64,000 bases of DNA. Source: DASRHK01 sp963776465. GTDB taxonomy: Bacteria > Pseudomonadota > Gammaproteobacteria > Nevskiales > Nevskiaceae. Positions within the stretch are counted from its first letter, which is position 1; each line of letters starts with the position of its first letter. The notes below the pieces were generated by a model, which did no database searches, was not told the origin of the DNA, and saw only the letters and a list, made by a program, of their open reading frames with translations. Below are positions 6,816-14,589 of the stretch, piece by piece. The DNA is taken from positions 372,001-436,000 of the forward strand of contig CAVZMV010000001.1 of NCBI GenBank assembly GCA_963776465.1, given 5' to 3'. Both the position numbers and the translations under genes were made by a program.

Positions 6816-7258
6816 GGAAGGCGCCGGCCGCCTGGCTCGTCGTCGCCGCAGCGCTGTTGCTCGGCGGCTGCGCGTCGAACGCCGGGCTGCGCCCGGTGAC
6901 GAGCGACGGCTGCAGCCTCTATCCGGATCGCGCCATCTTCGGCCCTGACGACTGGTGCGTGTGCTGCGAAGAGCACGACATGGCCTACTGGAAAGGCGGC
7001 ACGCGGCGCGAGCGCCAGCTGGCGGACCAGCGCCTGAAGGAATGTGTCGCCGCGGTTACCGGCAGCCACCTGCGCGCGACGACGATGGAGCTCGGCGTGC
7101 TGCTGGGCGGCAGCCCTTACATGCCCACGCCGTTCCGCTGGGCATATGGCTGGCCCTACGGCCGCGGCTACAAGCCGCTCACTGCGCAGGAACAAGCTAA
7201 AGCGCGGAGCCTGGAGTCGCAGTATCGCGGCGCCGGCAAGTCCCGCGTCTGCAAATAG
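6812..7258 (+). CDS. lipoprotein with phospholipase A2-like CCxxHD motif
   Basis: The lipobox LLGGC (near residue 20) predicts a lipid anchor. Residues about 47-62 read DDWCVCCEEHDMAYWKGG, and the CCxxHD-xxY arrangement resembles the catalytic Cys-Cys-x-x-His-Asp helix of phospholipase A2 folds. A second conserved-looking patch is RRERQLADQRLKECV, where a PLA2 would carry its next helix with a D and a C. I infer a PLA2-like fold from these motifs; activity is unproven. Confidence 0.6.
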   Translation: MRKAPAAWLVVAAALLLGGCASNAGLRPVTSDGCSLYPDRAIFGPDDWCVCCEEHDMAYWKGGTRRERQLADQRLKECVAAVTGSHLRATTMELGVLLGGSPYMPTPFRWAYGWPYGRGYKPLTAQEQAKARSLESQYRGAGKSRVCK

Positions 7259-7295
7259 GTGTTGTAATCGACCTCGATACACAGGCGCTCAAGCG

Positions 7296-7541
7296 ATGAC
7301 GGAATCCGGGTTGCTCGATCTCATCCAATGGCCGGCGATGCTGGCGACGCTCGTCGCCGCGTGGCTGGTCGGCTCCACGTCCAAGACCAGGCGCAAGTAC
7401 GGCTTCTGGTGGTTCGTGGCGAGCAACGTCCTCTGGGCGGTGTGGGGCTGGCATGCGCACGCCTGGGCGCTCATCGTCCTGCAGGCGGGGCTCTTCGTCC
7501 TGAACCTTCGCGGCGCCAAGAAGAATGAGTCGGCGGGCTGA
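7296..7541 (+). CDS. small membrane protein, 81 aa
   Basis: Predicted helices at about 10-28, 36-50 and 54-70 are separated by a basic loop (GSTSKTRRKYG). The aromatic-rich middle (FWWFVASNVLWAVWGWHAHAW) is typical of small integral membrane proteins. It starts an apparent three-gene run with the genes at 7545 and 7958. No family name assigned. Confidence 0.6.
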   Translation: MTESGLLDLIQWPAMLATLVAAWLVGSTSKTRRKYGFWWFVASNVLWAVWGWHAHAWALIVLQAGLFVLNLRGAKKNESAG

Positions 7542-7544
7542 CCG

Positions 7545-7958
7545 ATGACCCCGCAGGAGCTGCTGCTGAGCACCGGACCGCTGGCGCTGATCGTGGCGAC
7601 CGCGGCGGAGGTGTCGCTGCTGTCCGTCGGCGCGGCGCGGCGACGCGTGTCGATGGTGACGGCGCTGTCGCTGCACATGCTGGCGGTGCCGATCTTCGCC
7701 GCGCTCGTCATCGTCGGCGGCATCTGGCTTGCGGGTCCGCAGACGCCCCAAGACCTGCCCGATGCCGTCATCCACGAGCTCCCGGCCGCTGCCGTCACGC
7801 TCGCCTTCCTGTCGGTGTGCCTGTTCCTCGGCGGCATCCTGATCATCCTCGTCGCCGGGGCGATGCGCGCCCTGGTGCGGCGGCCGCTGGCGAGCGAGCC
7901 GCCGCGGCCGAAGGAAGCGCCGGCAATCCGCACGCCGCCGACGATCCGGATGCCCTGA
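7545..7958 (+). CDS. membrane protein, unknown function
   Basis: A 137-residue protein with predicted transmembrane helices at about 10-30, 40-65 and 80-108, and a proline/arginine-rich cytoplasmic tail. It starts 3 bp after the previous stop and its stop overlaps the next ATG by one base, so it belongs to a tight operon ending in the RraB homologue. No family recognised. Confidence 0.6.
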   Translation: MTPQELLLSTGPLALIVATAAEVSLLSVGAARRRVSMVTALSLHMLAVPIFAALVIVGGIWLAGPQTPQDLPDAVIHELPAAAVTLAFLSVCLFLGGILIILVAGAMRALVRRPLASEPPRPKEAPAIRTPPTIRMP

Positions 7959-8374
7959 TGGTCACCCTGTTGCTGGTCGTTGCCGTCGCGCTGGCGATCG
8001 TGCTGGTCCTGCGCCGCAAGCGGGCCCGCCGCAAGCCCACCGACGCCGAAGTGCTGGCGCGGCTGCGCAAGCAGGGCTCGGATCTCTCGAAGCCGCATCG
8101 CGTGGAGTTCTTCCTGCACTTCCCGACGCGCACTTCCGCCGTGCGCGCGGCGGAATCCGTGCAGGCGGCAGGCTTCAGCACCGAGCTGGGCCTCGGCACC
8201 GGCACCGAGCATCACGTGGTCTGCGCGACCCGGGAGATGGTGCCGGACAAGTCTGCGCTCGCCGACATCCGCGCACGCTTCGACGTGCTGGCGAGCTCCT
8301 TCGGCGGCACCTACGAGCAATGGACCGCGGCCGTCGCCGCCAGGAACGCGGACGAGGCCGAGAGCCAGCCGTGA
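7958..8374 (+). CDS. RraB-family protein (RNase E inhibitor B-like), membrane-anchored
   Basis: After an N-terminal hydrophobic helix (LLLVVAVALAIVLVL) and a basic stretch, the protein carries an RraB domain: VEFFLHFPTRTSAVRAAES, then CATREMVPD, then FGGTYEQWTA. RraB binds RNase E and alters which RNAs it cuts. Standard E. coli RraB is soluble, so the N-terminal membrane anchor is a variation. Its last bases overlap the GTG of the following rhomboid-like gene. Confidence 0.75.
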   Translation: MVTLLLVVAVALAIVLVLRRKRARRKPTDAEVLARLRKQGSDLSKPHRVEFFLHFPTRTSAVRAAESVQAAGFSTELGLGTGTEHHVVCATREMVPDKSALADIRARFDVLASSFGGTYEQWTAAVAARNADEAESQP

Positions 8375-9153
8375 CGCCGCTGAAGAAGATGGAGCGCAAG
8401 CTGGGGCGCTTCGCGATCCGCAACCTCACGCTCTACCTGGTCGGCGGCCAGGGCCTGGCGCTGGTGCTCGGGCTGTCGACGCCGGGCTTCGTGGAGAACA
8501 TGGCGCTGATCCCGGAAGCGGTGCTGGCCGGACAGTGGTGGCGCCTGCTGAGCTTCGTGTTCACGCCGCCGTTCGGCAATCCGTTCCTGGCGATCTTCGC
8601 GCTGTACCTGCTCTATTTCATGGGTGGCTCGCTGGAGAACCAGTGGGGCGCGTTCCGCTACAACCTCTACGTGCTGATCGGCTTCGTCATGACGATCGCG
8701 GTGGCCTTCGCCTTCCCGCACGGGATGGCGACCAACGCCTACGTCACCGGCTCGATCTTCCTGGCCTTCGCCTACCTGTACCCGGATTTCCAGATCCTGC
8801 TGTTCTTCATCCTGCCGGTGCGCATCAAGTGGCTGGCGCTGATCACGTGGCTCTACTACGGCTACGACTTCATCGTCGGCGGCTGGGCGACGCGCCTGCT
8901 GATCCTGGCGGCGCTGACCAACTTCCTGCTGTTCTTCGGCCGCGACATCTTCTATCGCGTGCGGCACGGGCATCGCCAGGTCAGGAAGCAGGCGGCAACG
9001 ATTGCCAGCCGCGACAAGCCGCGCCACGTCTGCGCGGTGTGCGGCGTCACCGACCTCGCCGATCGCACCATGGATTTCCGCTACTGCACCAAGTGCTCGC
9101 CGCCGCTGGCGTACTGCACGGCGCATCTGGGCACCCACGAACATGTCCGATAG
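8371..9153 (+). CDS. rhomboid-like membrane protein without catalytic residues, with C-terminal zinc ribbon
   Basis: The GQWWRLLSFVFTP loop and the following six hydrophobic helices match the rhomboid fold. The expected TM4 GxSG serine motif is replaced by VTGSIFLAFAY, and no matching catalytic histidine is seen in the last helix, so it is probably proteolytically inactive. The tail has CAVCGVTD and CTKCSPPLAYCTAH, a zinc ribbon. GTG 8371, overlapping the RraB stop, is taken as the start; ATG 8389 is possible. Inactive rhomboids often bind or traffic membrane proteins. Confidence 0.7.
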   Translation: MTPLKKMERKLGRFAIRNLTLYLVGGQGLALVLGLSTPGFVENMALIPEAVLAGQWWRLLSFVFTPPFGNPFLAIFALYLLYFMGGSLENQWGAFRYNLYVLIGFVMTIAVAFAFPHGMATNAYVTGSIFLAFAYLYPDFQILLFFILPVRIKWLALITWLYYGYDFIVGGWATRLLILAALTNFLLFFGRDIFYRVRHGHRQVRKQAATIASRDKPRHVCAVCGVTDLADRTMDFRYCTKCSPPLAYCTAHLGTHEHVR

Positions 9154-9949
9154 CGACAAGCTCTTCGCTGGCTCGATCCCCGAGATCTACGAGCGCTGCC
9201 TGGTGCCGCTGATCTTCGAGGCGTACGCGGCGGATCTTGCGCAGCGGCTGACGTCGCGGCCCATCTCGACGCTGCTGGAGATCGCCGCCGGAACGGGCGT
9301 GGTCACGCGCGCACTGGCGGCGGCGCTGCCGCAGAGCGCGGCGATCGTCGCCACCGACCTCAATCAGGCGATGCTGGATCGCGCGGCCACGGTCGGCACG
9401 TCGCGGCCGGTGCAGTGGCAGCAGGCCGATGCCATGCGCCTGCCCTTCCCCGACGCTTCGTTCGACGCCGTCGCCTGCCAGTTCGGGGTGATGTTCTTCC
9501 CTGACAAAGCCAGGGCGTTCGCAGAAGCGCTGCGCGTCCTGCGCCCCGGGGGCGTATTCCTTTTCAACGTGTGGGACCGCATCGAGGACAATGAATTCGC
9601 GGACACCATCACGACCGCGCTCGCCTCGATGTTCCCTGCCGATCCGCCGCGCTTCCTGGCGCGCACCCCGCACGGATATCACGATCGCGCGACGGTCCAG
9701 AAGGATCTGGCCAGCGGCGGGTTCAGCAAGCCCGCCCGGATCGACACCGTCGCGGTACGCAGCCGCGCCAAGTCTCCGCGCGATCCTGCGGTTGCGTACT
9801 GCCAGGGCACGCCACTGCGAAGCGAGATCGAAGCGCGGGGCGCGCTCGACGACGCGACTGACGCGGCCGCGAAGGCGATCGCCCGGCGTTTCGGATCGCA
9901 GGCAGTCGACGGCAAGATCCAGGCGCACGTCGTCATGGTCGAGCGCTGA
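9143..9949 (+). CDS. class I SAM-dependent methyltransferase
   Basis: A Rossmann-type methyltransferase of 268 residues. Motif I is LLEIAAGTGVVTRALA (about residues 43-58), motif II has IVATDLNQAMLDRA, and QADAMRLPFPDASFDAVACQFGVMFF is the UbiE-like motif IV region. LRVLRPGGVFLFNVWD completes the core. The substrate cannot be read from the sequence. Its start overlaps the end of the rhomboid-like gene by 11 bases. Confidence 0.8.
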   Translation: MSDSDKLFAGSIPEIYERCLVPLIFEAYAADLAQRLTSRPISTLLEIAAGTGVVTRALAAALPQSAAIVATDLNQAMLDRAATVGTSRPVQWQQADAMRLPFPDASFDAVACQFGVMFFPDKARAFAEALRVLRPGGVFLFNVWDRIEDNEFADTITTALASMFPADPPRFLARTPHGYHDRATVQKDLASGGFSKPARIDTVAVRSRAKSPRDPAVAYCQGTPLRSEIEARGALDDATDAAAKAIARRFGSQAVDGKIQAHVVMVER

Positions 9950-9957
9950 CCGCTACC

Positions 9958-10594
9958 ATGAGCGCCATGGAGAACTACTGGAATCTCGGCCGCTGGGGCC
10001 GCATCCCCGTGTCGATGCACTGGACGGTGCTGATCGCGCTGGTGTGGCTGCTGCTGTTCTTCGGCGACCTGCTGGCCACGCTCGTCGCGGCGGTGGCGTT
10101 CTTCGCGCTCCTGCTGATCCACGAGTTCGGGCACGTGGCGGTGCTGCGCTGGAAGAAGATCCCGGTGGAGGGCATCACCCTCTACGGCATCCACGGCGAG
10201 ACCGCGCACGGCTATGCGCGCTCGCGCGGCGACGAGATCGCGGTGGCCTGGGGCGGCATCGGCGCGCAAATGCTGGTGCTGGTGATCGCGCTGCTGCTGT
10301 GGCCGCTGATCGTTCAGTCCGGCAGCTACTTCGCGGTGGGCGTCGCCTCGCCGATCTACGTCGTGTTCACGCGCCTGAACATCTTCGTCATGGTGCTGGC
10401 GCTGCTGCCGATCGGCCCGTTCGACGGTCGCAAAGCCTGGCAGGTGATCCCCTGGCTGCGCCAGCGTCTGCGCGGCAGCGCCCGCGCCGTCTCCGGCACG
10501 AGTGAACCTGACGCCGGAGAAGCGCCGCGAGCTGGAGCGCAAGTCCGAGAAGGCCGCGCAGGACATCATCCGGCAGCTGGGGAAAAAGAAGTAG
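9958..10594 (+). CDS. M50 (site-2) protease-like membrane protein, frameshifted near its end
   Basis: The core has HEFGH (near residue 57) in a transmembrane helix and LPIGPFDGRKAW (near 149), the zinc ligands of site-2 metalloproteases. In the ATG frame the sequence turns unnatural after WLRQRL and reads on into the next gene to 11487. In the +1 frame, codons give APAPSPARVNLTPEKRRELERK then IIRQLGKKK and a TAG at 10592-10594, a plausible native C-terminus. I infer a 1-nt insertion at about 10465-10475, either real or a sequence error. Confidence 0.65.
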
Positions 10595-10644
10595 ATTTGC
10601 CTATTGGCGAATTTGCCGCGCGTCGCATGGTCGATACTCTGCAC

Positions 10645-11487
10645 ATGAACGTCCGGCTGACAGCGTTGGCATGGCTCGTGGCGGCGCTGCTCGGCCCGCC
10701 GGCCCTGGCGGACCAGGCGATACCGGCCCCTCGCAGCGACGGCGCCCGCACGCCAATCCGCGTGTATTCCCCCGACAGCGCGGTGTGCGCGCCGCTGGCG
10801 CTGATCTCTCCGGGGGCGGGCGGCAGCGAGAACGACCTGCACTACCTGGCCGAGGCGCTGAGCGAGGACGGCTGGCTGGCGATCGTGCTGGGTCACAGCG
10901 ATCGCAAGGCCCAGGCCACCAAGGTGCGCAAGAGCCGGCCCCGCGAGGACGTCCTCGATCTCGTCACCGACCCGCAGGTCTACCGCAATCGGCTGCTCGA
11001 CATCGACGCGGCTTTGAAGTGGGTCGGCGCGCCGTGCCACGCGCCGTTCTCGGTGCTGATCGGCCACTCGCTGGGCGCGGCCACCGTGATGATCGAAGCC
11101 GGCGCGCGCAACCAGATGGACGTCAAGGGCGAGGATCGCTTCGACGCCTACGTGGCAATCTCGCCGCAAGGTCCGGGCTCGATCTTCCCGCAGCACGCGT
11201 GGAGCAAGGTGCGCCGGCCGATGCTGATGCTGACGGGCACCAAGGACAAGGCGCTGGAAGGCAGCTGGCAGACGCGCACGATCCCGTTCGACGACCTGCC
11301 GCCCGGCTGCAAGTGGCTGGGCGTGGTCGACGGCGCCACGCACATGAACTTCGCCGCGGGCGGCCTCTCGGGCAAGACCGAGAAGCTGACGGTGACGACG
11401 GTGAAGGCGTTCCTCGAGAGCGCGCGCAGCACCGGCTGCGCGATGCCGCCGCCGCAGGCGAAGGGGATTACGCTGAAGGCGAAGTAG
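10645..11487 (+). CDS. secreted alpha/beta hydrolase (dienelactone hydrolase-like)
   Basis: A signal peptide (MNVRLTALAWLVAALLGPPALA) leads an alpha/beta hydrolase: LALISPGAGG supplies the oxyanion region, IGHSLGAAT the nucleophile elbow with Ser, and GATHMNF the catalytic His. Its partner acid is probably in the LTGTKDKAL loop. Substrate unknown. It is read together with the M50 gene only because of the upstream frameshift; the own ATG at 10645 with a clean signal peptide is the better start. Its 3' end overlaps convergent queA by 20 bp. Confidence 0.75.
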   Translation: MNVRLTALAWLVAALLGPPALADQAIPAPRSDGARTPIRVYSPDSAVCAPLALISPGAGGSENDLHYLAEALSEDGWLAIVLGHSDRKAQATKVRKSRPREDVLDLVTDPQVYRNRLLDIDAALKWVGAPCHAPFSVLIGHSLGAATVMIEAGARNQMDVKGEDRFDAYVAISPQGPGSIFPQHAWSKVRRPMLMLTGTKDKALEGSWQTRTIPFDDLPPGCKWLGVVDGATHMNFAAGGLSGKTEKLTVTTVKAFLESARSTGCAMPPPQAKGITLKAK

Positions 11488-12514
11488 GACTGATCAGCAT
11501 CGCGTCCCCATAGCTGAAGAAGCGATAGCCGCTCGCCACCGCGTGGCGATAGGCGGCCAGCACGCGCTCCTTGCCGCCGAACGCGCAGACCAGCATCAGC
11601 AGCGTGCTCTCCGGCAGGTGGAAGTTCGTCAGCAAGAGGTCGACGACGCGGAACGCAAAGCCTGGCGTGATGAAGAGTCGCGTCTCGCCGGCGCCGGGAA
11701 CGAGATCGCCTTGCGCCGCGGCGGACTCCAGCGCGCGCGTGACGGTGGTGCCGACGGCGACGACGCGGCGGCCCGCCGCCTTGGCGGCCTTCACTGCATC
11801 GCACAGCTCGCTGGAGATCTCGTAGCGCTCCGCGTGCATGCGGTGCGCGGAGAGATCCTCGACCCGCACGGGCTGGAACGTGCCGGCGCCGACGTGCAGC
11901 GTCAGCGTCGCGACGGCGACGCCGCGCTCCCGCAGCGCCGCGAGCAATGGCTCGTCGAAGTGCAGGCCCGCGGTCGGCGCCGCGACCGCGCCGGGCTCGC
12001 GCGCGAACACCGTCTGGTAGCGCTGCGCGTCCTCCTCGCCCGGGACGTGCTTGATGTACGGCGGCAGCGGGATGCGGCCGGCGCGCTGCAGGAACTCCAG
12101 CACGCTGCCCTCGCCCTCGTAGCGCAGGCGGAAGAGGTCGTCCTCGCGTGACAGCACCGTGAGCACGTCCTCGCCCACCAGGATGCGCATGCGCGGACGC
12201 GGCGGCTTGGAGAAGCCCAGCTGCGCAGTGAGCTCGCGCTCGCCCTCGATGCGCTCGACCAAGATCTCGACGCGGCCGCCGGTCTGCTTCACGCCGAGCA
12301 GGCGCGCCGGAATCACACGGGTGTCGTTGAAGATCAGGAGATCGCCAGGCTCGAGCAGCTGCGGGAGATCGCGGATCTGGCGATCCTCGACGGCGCGCAT
12401 GGCGCGCCCTACGTCGGAGGGCAGATACAGCAGGCGCGCGGCGCTGCGCTCAGCCGCCGGCTGCTGCGCGATCAGCTCCTGCGGCAGGTCGTAATGGAAT
12501 TCGCTTTTGCGCAT
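11468..12514 (-). CDS. queA: S-adenosylmethionine:tRNA ribosyltransferase-isomerase
   Basis: This 348-residue protein starts MRKSEFHYDLPQELIAQ and contains LIFNDTRVIPARL, AAPTAGLHFDE, LTLHVGAGTFQPVR and TNFHLPESTLLMLV, all QueA hallmarks. It converts 7-aminomethyl-7-deazaguanine at tRNA position 34 to epoxyqueuosine using the ribosyl part of SAM. The ATG at 12514 was chosen over the longer frame because family proteins start there. Usually it is followed by tgt; here the next genes are unrelated and in opposite orientation. It is divergent from tRNA-Leu. Confidence 0.95.
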   Translation of the reverse strand: MRKSEFHYDLPQELIAQQPAAERSAARLLYLPSDVGRAMRAVEDRQIRDLPQLLEPGDLLIFNDTRVIPARLLGVKQTGGRVEILVERIEGERELTAQLGFSKPPRPRMRILVGEDVLTVLSREDDLFRLRYEGEGSVLEFLQRAGRIPLPPYIKHVPGEEDAQRYQTVFAREPGAVAAPTAGLHFDEPLLAALRERGVAVATLTLHVGAGTFQPVRVEDLSAHRMHAERYEISSELCDAVKAAKAAGRRVVAVGTTVTRALESAAAQGDLVPGAGETRLFITPGFAFRVVDLLLTNFHLPESTLLMLVCAFGGKERVLAAYRHAVASGYRFFSYGDAMLISPTSPSA

Positions 12515-12540
12515 TTGTGAGGAGGGTGCAGCGGCGTCGC

Positions 12541-12546
12541 TATAAT
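12541..12546 (+). promoter_or_regulatory. -10 box of the tRNA-Leu promoter
   Basis: TATAAT at 12541-12546 is a perfect -10 consensus, nine bases before the first tRNA base. A -35 match is weak (TTGTGA at 12515-12520, 20-bp spacing). It lies in the short space between divergent queA and the tRNA. Confidence 0.65.
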
Positions 12547-12555
12547 GCGCGCCGT

Positions 12556-12643
12556 GCCAGTGTGGCGGAATCGGTAGACGCGCACGACTCAAAATCGTGT
12601 TGGGTAGCCCCCAGTGAGAGTTCGAGTCTCTCCCCTGGCACCA
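12556..12643 (+). tRNA. tRNA-Leu (CAA anticodon)
   Basis: An 88-nt class II tRNA with encoded CCA. The acceptor is GCCAGTG/CCCTGGC (one T·C mismatch at pair 6), the D arm carries the AATCGGTAGACGC pattern typical of leucine tRNAs, the anticodon stem CACGA/TCGTG encloses a loop with CAA, and a long variable arm (TTGGGTAGCCCCCAG) precedes GAGAGTTCGAGTCTCTC. It reads UUG codons. Confidence 0.95.
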
Positions 12644-12645
12644 CC

Positions 12646-12675
12646 AAATAAAAAAGGGCGGCCCGAGAGCCGCCC
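12646..12675 (-). terminator. rho-independent terminator of the outer-membrane protein gene
   Basis: On the minus strand GGGCGGC-TCTCGG-GCCGCCC forms a 7-bp GC stem followed by TTTTTTATTT. It lies 18 bp past the stop of the gene at 12694-13827 and just after the convergent tRNA. Confidence 0.85.
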
Positions 12676-12693
12676 CCGATGCAGCCGCCGCGA

Positions 12694-13827
12694 TCAGATC
12701 GCGAAGTCGAAGCGCAGCCCCGCGTGCCAGCCGTAAGTGCGCGCGCTGTTGTTCTGCTGGTAGACCATGCCGCCGCCGGTCAGGCGGATGTCGGGGATGG
12801 ACTCCATCAAGAGCTTGAACGGGAACTCGACGTTCATGCCGTAGGAGACGCCGTCCAGGCTCTGGGAAACCTTGGTGCCGGCCGGCGGCGCGCCGCTGCC
12901 CTGCCCCACGGAGTAGCCGGAGACCTTGGTCCAGGCAAAGCCCAGCGGGAAGGCGAACTCGACCATGTCGAGCAGCGTGCCGGTCGGGACGATGTAGATG
13001 CCGTGGTCCTGGTTGACCTTGGCCTGGTACGGATTGTCGTCGTCCTGGCCCTGCCCGTAGTGCGCCTCCAGGCCGATGCCGTTGGTGATGCGCATGCCGA
13101 CGCGGCCCTGATACATGATCGTGGTCGTGTCGGTCTGCTCCAGCCCGCTCAGGTTGGAGATCGAGAGCTTGGCGCTGCCGTAGGACGCGCCGACATAGAA
13201 GATCCAGGGATTGGCCTCTTCTGCAGGCGTTTCTTCGGCGGCCGGCGCGGCATCGACGGTCGTCGTCGCATCGGCGGTGGCGGTCGCGTCGACCGAGGCA
13301 TCGGCGGGCGCCGCATCTGCCGGCGGCGCTTCGGCCGTCGTCTCGACGGGCGCTGCGTCGGTGGCCGTGCCTTCGGCCGGAGGCGTCGCCGTCGTATCGG
13401 TCAAGGTTGCAGCGGAATCCGACGGCGGCGCAGTGCTCGCATCGGTGGCCGGCGTCGTGCTGGCGTCGGCGGTCGGAGTCGCGCTCGCATCGGCGGGGGG
13501 CGTTGCGCTCGCGTCGGTGGTCGGGGTGGCGCTTGCATCCGCGGGCGGCGTTGCGCTCGCATCAGTCGTCGGGGTGGCGCTGGCGTCGGCGGGCGGCGTT
13601 GCGCTCGCGTCGGTCGTCGGAGTTGCGCTGGCGTCTGCAGGCGGCGTGGCGCTCGCGTCAGCCGGAGCGGTTGCGCTCGCATCTGCCGGGGGCGTCGCGC
13701 TTGCGTCGGCGGGCGGCGGGGCGCTGGCGTCGCTCGGAGGAGCTTCCTCCTTGGGCGTCCAGGTGTCCTGCGCGTGCACCGGCAGGGCCAAGACGAAGCC
13801 CAGCAGCAATACCCCTGACTTTTTCAT
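12694..13827 (-). CDS. outer-membrane beta-barrel protein with long ADASATP octad repeats
   Basis: The signal peptide MKKSGVLLLGFVLALPVHAQ is followed by about 14 copies of an eight-residue unit (PPADASAT / PTTDASAT, residues 31-141), an Ala/Pro/Glu-rich linker, and a C-terminal domain of about 170 residues (FYVGASYGSAKLSIS… to GLRFDFAI). The alternating pattern and terminal aromatic/Phe-x-Ile strand fit a small OmpA/OprF-like beta-barrel. The repeat may span the periplasm or peptidoglycan. ATG 13827 was chosen for its signal peptide; the longer start is unlikely. Confidence 0.75.
   Translation of the reverse strand: MKKSGVLLLGFVLALPVHAQDTWTPKEEAPPSDASAPPPADASATPPADASATAPADASATPPADASATPTTDASATPPADASATPTTDASATPPADASATPTTDASATPPADASATPTADASTTPATDASTAPPSDSAATLTDTTATPPAEGTATDAAPVETTAEAPPADAAPADASVDATATADATTTVDAAPAAEETPAEEANPWIFYVGASYGSAKLSISNLSGLEQTDTTTIMYQGRVGMRITNGIGLEAHYGQGQDDDNPYQAKVNQDHGIYIVPTGTLLDMVEFAFPLGFAWTKVSGYSVGQGSGAPPAGTKVSQSLDGVSYGMNVEFPFKLLMESIPDIRLTGGGMVYQQNNSARTYGWHAGLRFDFAI
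13405..13737 (-). repeat. tandem 24-bp repeats encoding ADASAT octads
   Basis: About 14 units of 24 bp, each encoding variants of PPADASAT, PTTDASAT or PATDASTA, run without a frame break. Two unit types (PPAD and PTTD) alternate in the middle, giving a higher 48-bp period. Unit length is a multiple of three, so slippage would change repeat number without shifting frame. Confidence 0.85.
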
Positions 13828-13932
13828 GCTCCCCCCTAGGTTGGCCGCAAAATCATCACCCATTTTCCGCGCCAAATCCAGCCTTTGGACCGTGCTCTGC
13901 TACCCTTTCCTCATGAAAGCGACCGACGCCCG

Positions 13933-14511
13933 ATGAAATTCTGCAGCGACTGCGGCGGCACCCTGGAGCGGCGGATTCCCGAGGGCGATCACGCGCCGCG
14001 GCAGGTGTGCACGCAGTGCGGCGTGATCCATTACCGCAACCCCAAGGTGATCGTCGGCTGCATCCCCGAGGCGAGCGACGGCCGCATCCTGATGTGCAAG
14101 CGCGCCATCCATCCGCGCCACGGCCTGTGGACCTTCCCGGCTGGATTCCTCGAGCTCGGCGAAACCGCTGCGAGCGGCGCGGCGCGCGAAGCCAAGGAAG
14201 AGTCCGGCGCCGACGTGGAGATCGAGGACCTGCTCGCGGTGATCGACGTGCCGTACGTCAGCCAGGTATACATGATCTACCGCTCGCGCCTGGTCGGCAG
14301 CGCTTTCCACACCACGCCGGAAAGCTCGGAGGTGGTGCTGATGCGCGAGGACGAGATCCCGTGGGACGCGATCGCCTTCCCGACGATCTGGCACAGCCTG
14401 AAGTTCTTCTTCCAGGATCGCAGCGCCGGGCTGCGCGGCATCCACACGCTGGCGCTGGCCTACAAGCCCAAGGCGCCAGCACTGGCGGAGGTGGCGGGGT
14501 CGCCGGAATGA
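13933..14511 (+). CDS. NUDIX hydrolase with N-terminal zinc ribbon
   Basis: The N-terminus has CSDCGG and CTQCG, a zinc ribbon as in NudC-like NUDIX proteins. The catalytic Nudix box is GFLELGETAASGAAREAKEESG, matching Gx5Ex7REUxEExGU. The protein (192 aa) hydrolyses a nucleoside diphosphate linked to some moiety; the substrate is not certain and could be an ADP-ribose or NAD-type compound. It is divergent from the repeat OMP gene and ends at a bidirectional terminator. Confidence 0.85.
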   Translation: MKFCSDCGGTLERRIPEGDHAPRQVCTQCGVIHYRNPKVIVGCIPEASDGRILMCKRAIHPRHGLWTFPAGFLELGETAASGAAREAKEESGADVEIEDLLAVIDVPYVSQVYMIYRSRLVGSAFHTTPESSEVVLMREDEIPWDAIAFPTIWHSLKFFFQDRSAGLRGIHTLALAYKPKAPALAEVAGSPE

Positions 14512-14514
14512 AAA

Positions 14515-14535
14515 AGCCCGGCTAAGAGCCGGGCT
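14515..14535. terminator. bidirectional terminator between convergent genes
   Basis: AGCCCGGC-TAAGA-GCCGGGCT forms an 8-bp stem. It is flanked by AAAA on the left and TCTT on the right, so it can end the NUDIX transcript and, on the minus strand with a T5 tract, the Calx-beta gene transcript. Confidence 0.8.
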
Positions 14536-14538
14536 TCT

Positions 14539-14589
14539 TGTAGGAGGGGCTTCAGCCCCGATAGTTTCGCGGCTTACGCCGCTCCTACA
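14539..14589. repeat. GTAGGAG palindromic (REP-like) repeat, copy 1
   Basis: TGTAGGAGGGGCTTCAGCCCC…CGGCTTACGCCGCTCCTACA has GTAGGAG/CTCCTAC ends and two inner hairpins (GGGGCTTCAGCCCC and GCGGCTTACGCCGC). It supplies the last codons and TAA stop of the minus-strand gene that ends at 14574. Further copies are at 19177, 35656 and, as halves, at 32341 and 43796. Confidence 0.8.

Noticed and set aside
12512..12560. Riboswitch upstream of queA (preQ1 type)
   Set aside because: The space between the queA start and the tRNA promoter is too short (about 40 bp) and shows no preQ1-like pattern.
13211..13936. Open frame of 241 codons on the + strand opposite the repeat protein gene, rich in Ala/Val/Ser
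   Set aside because: It mirrors the 24-bp repeats of the minus-strand gene and has no ribosome site, signal peptide or known domain.
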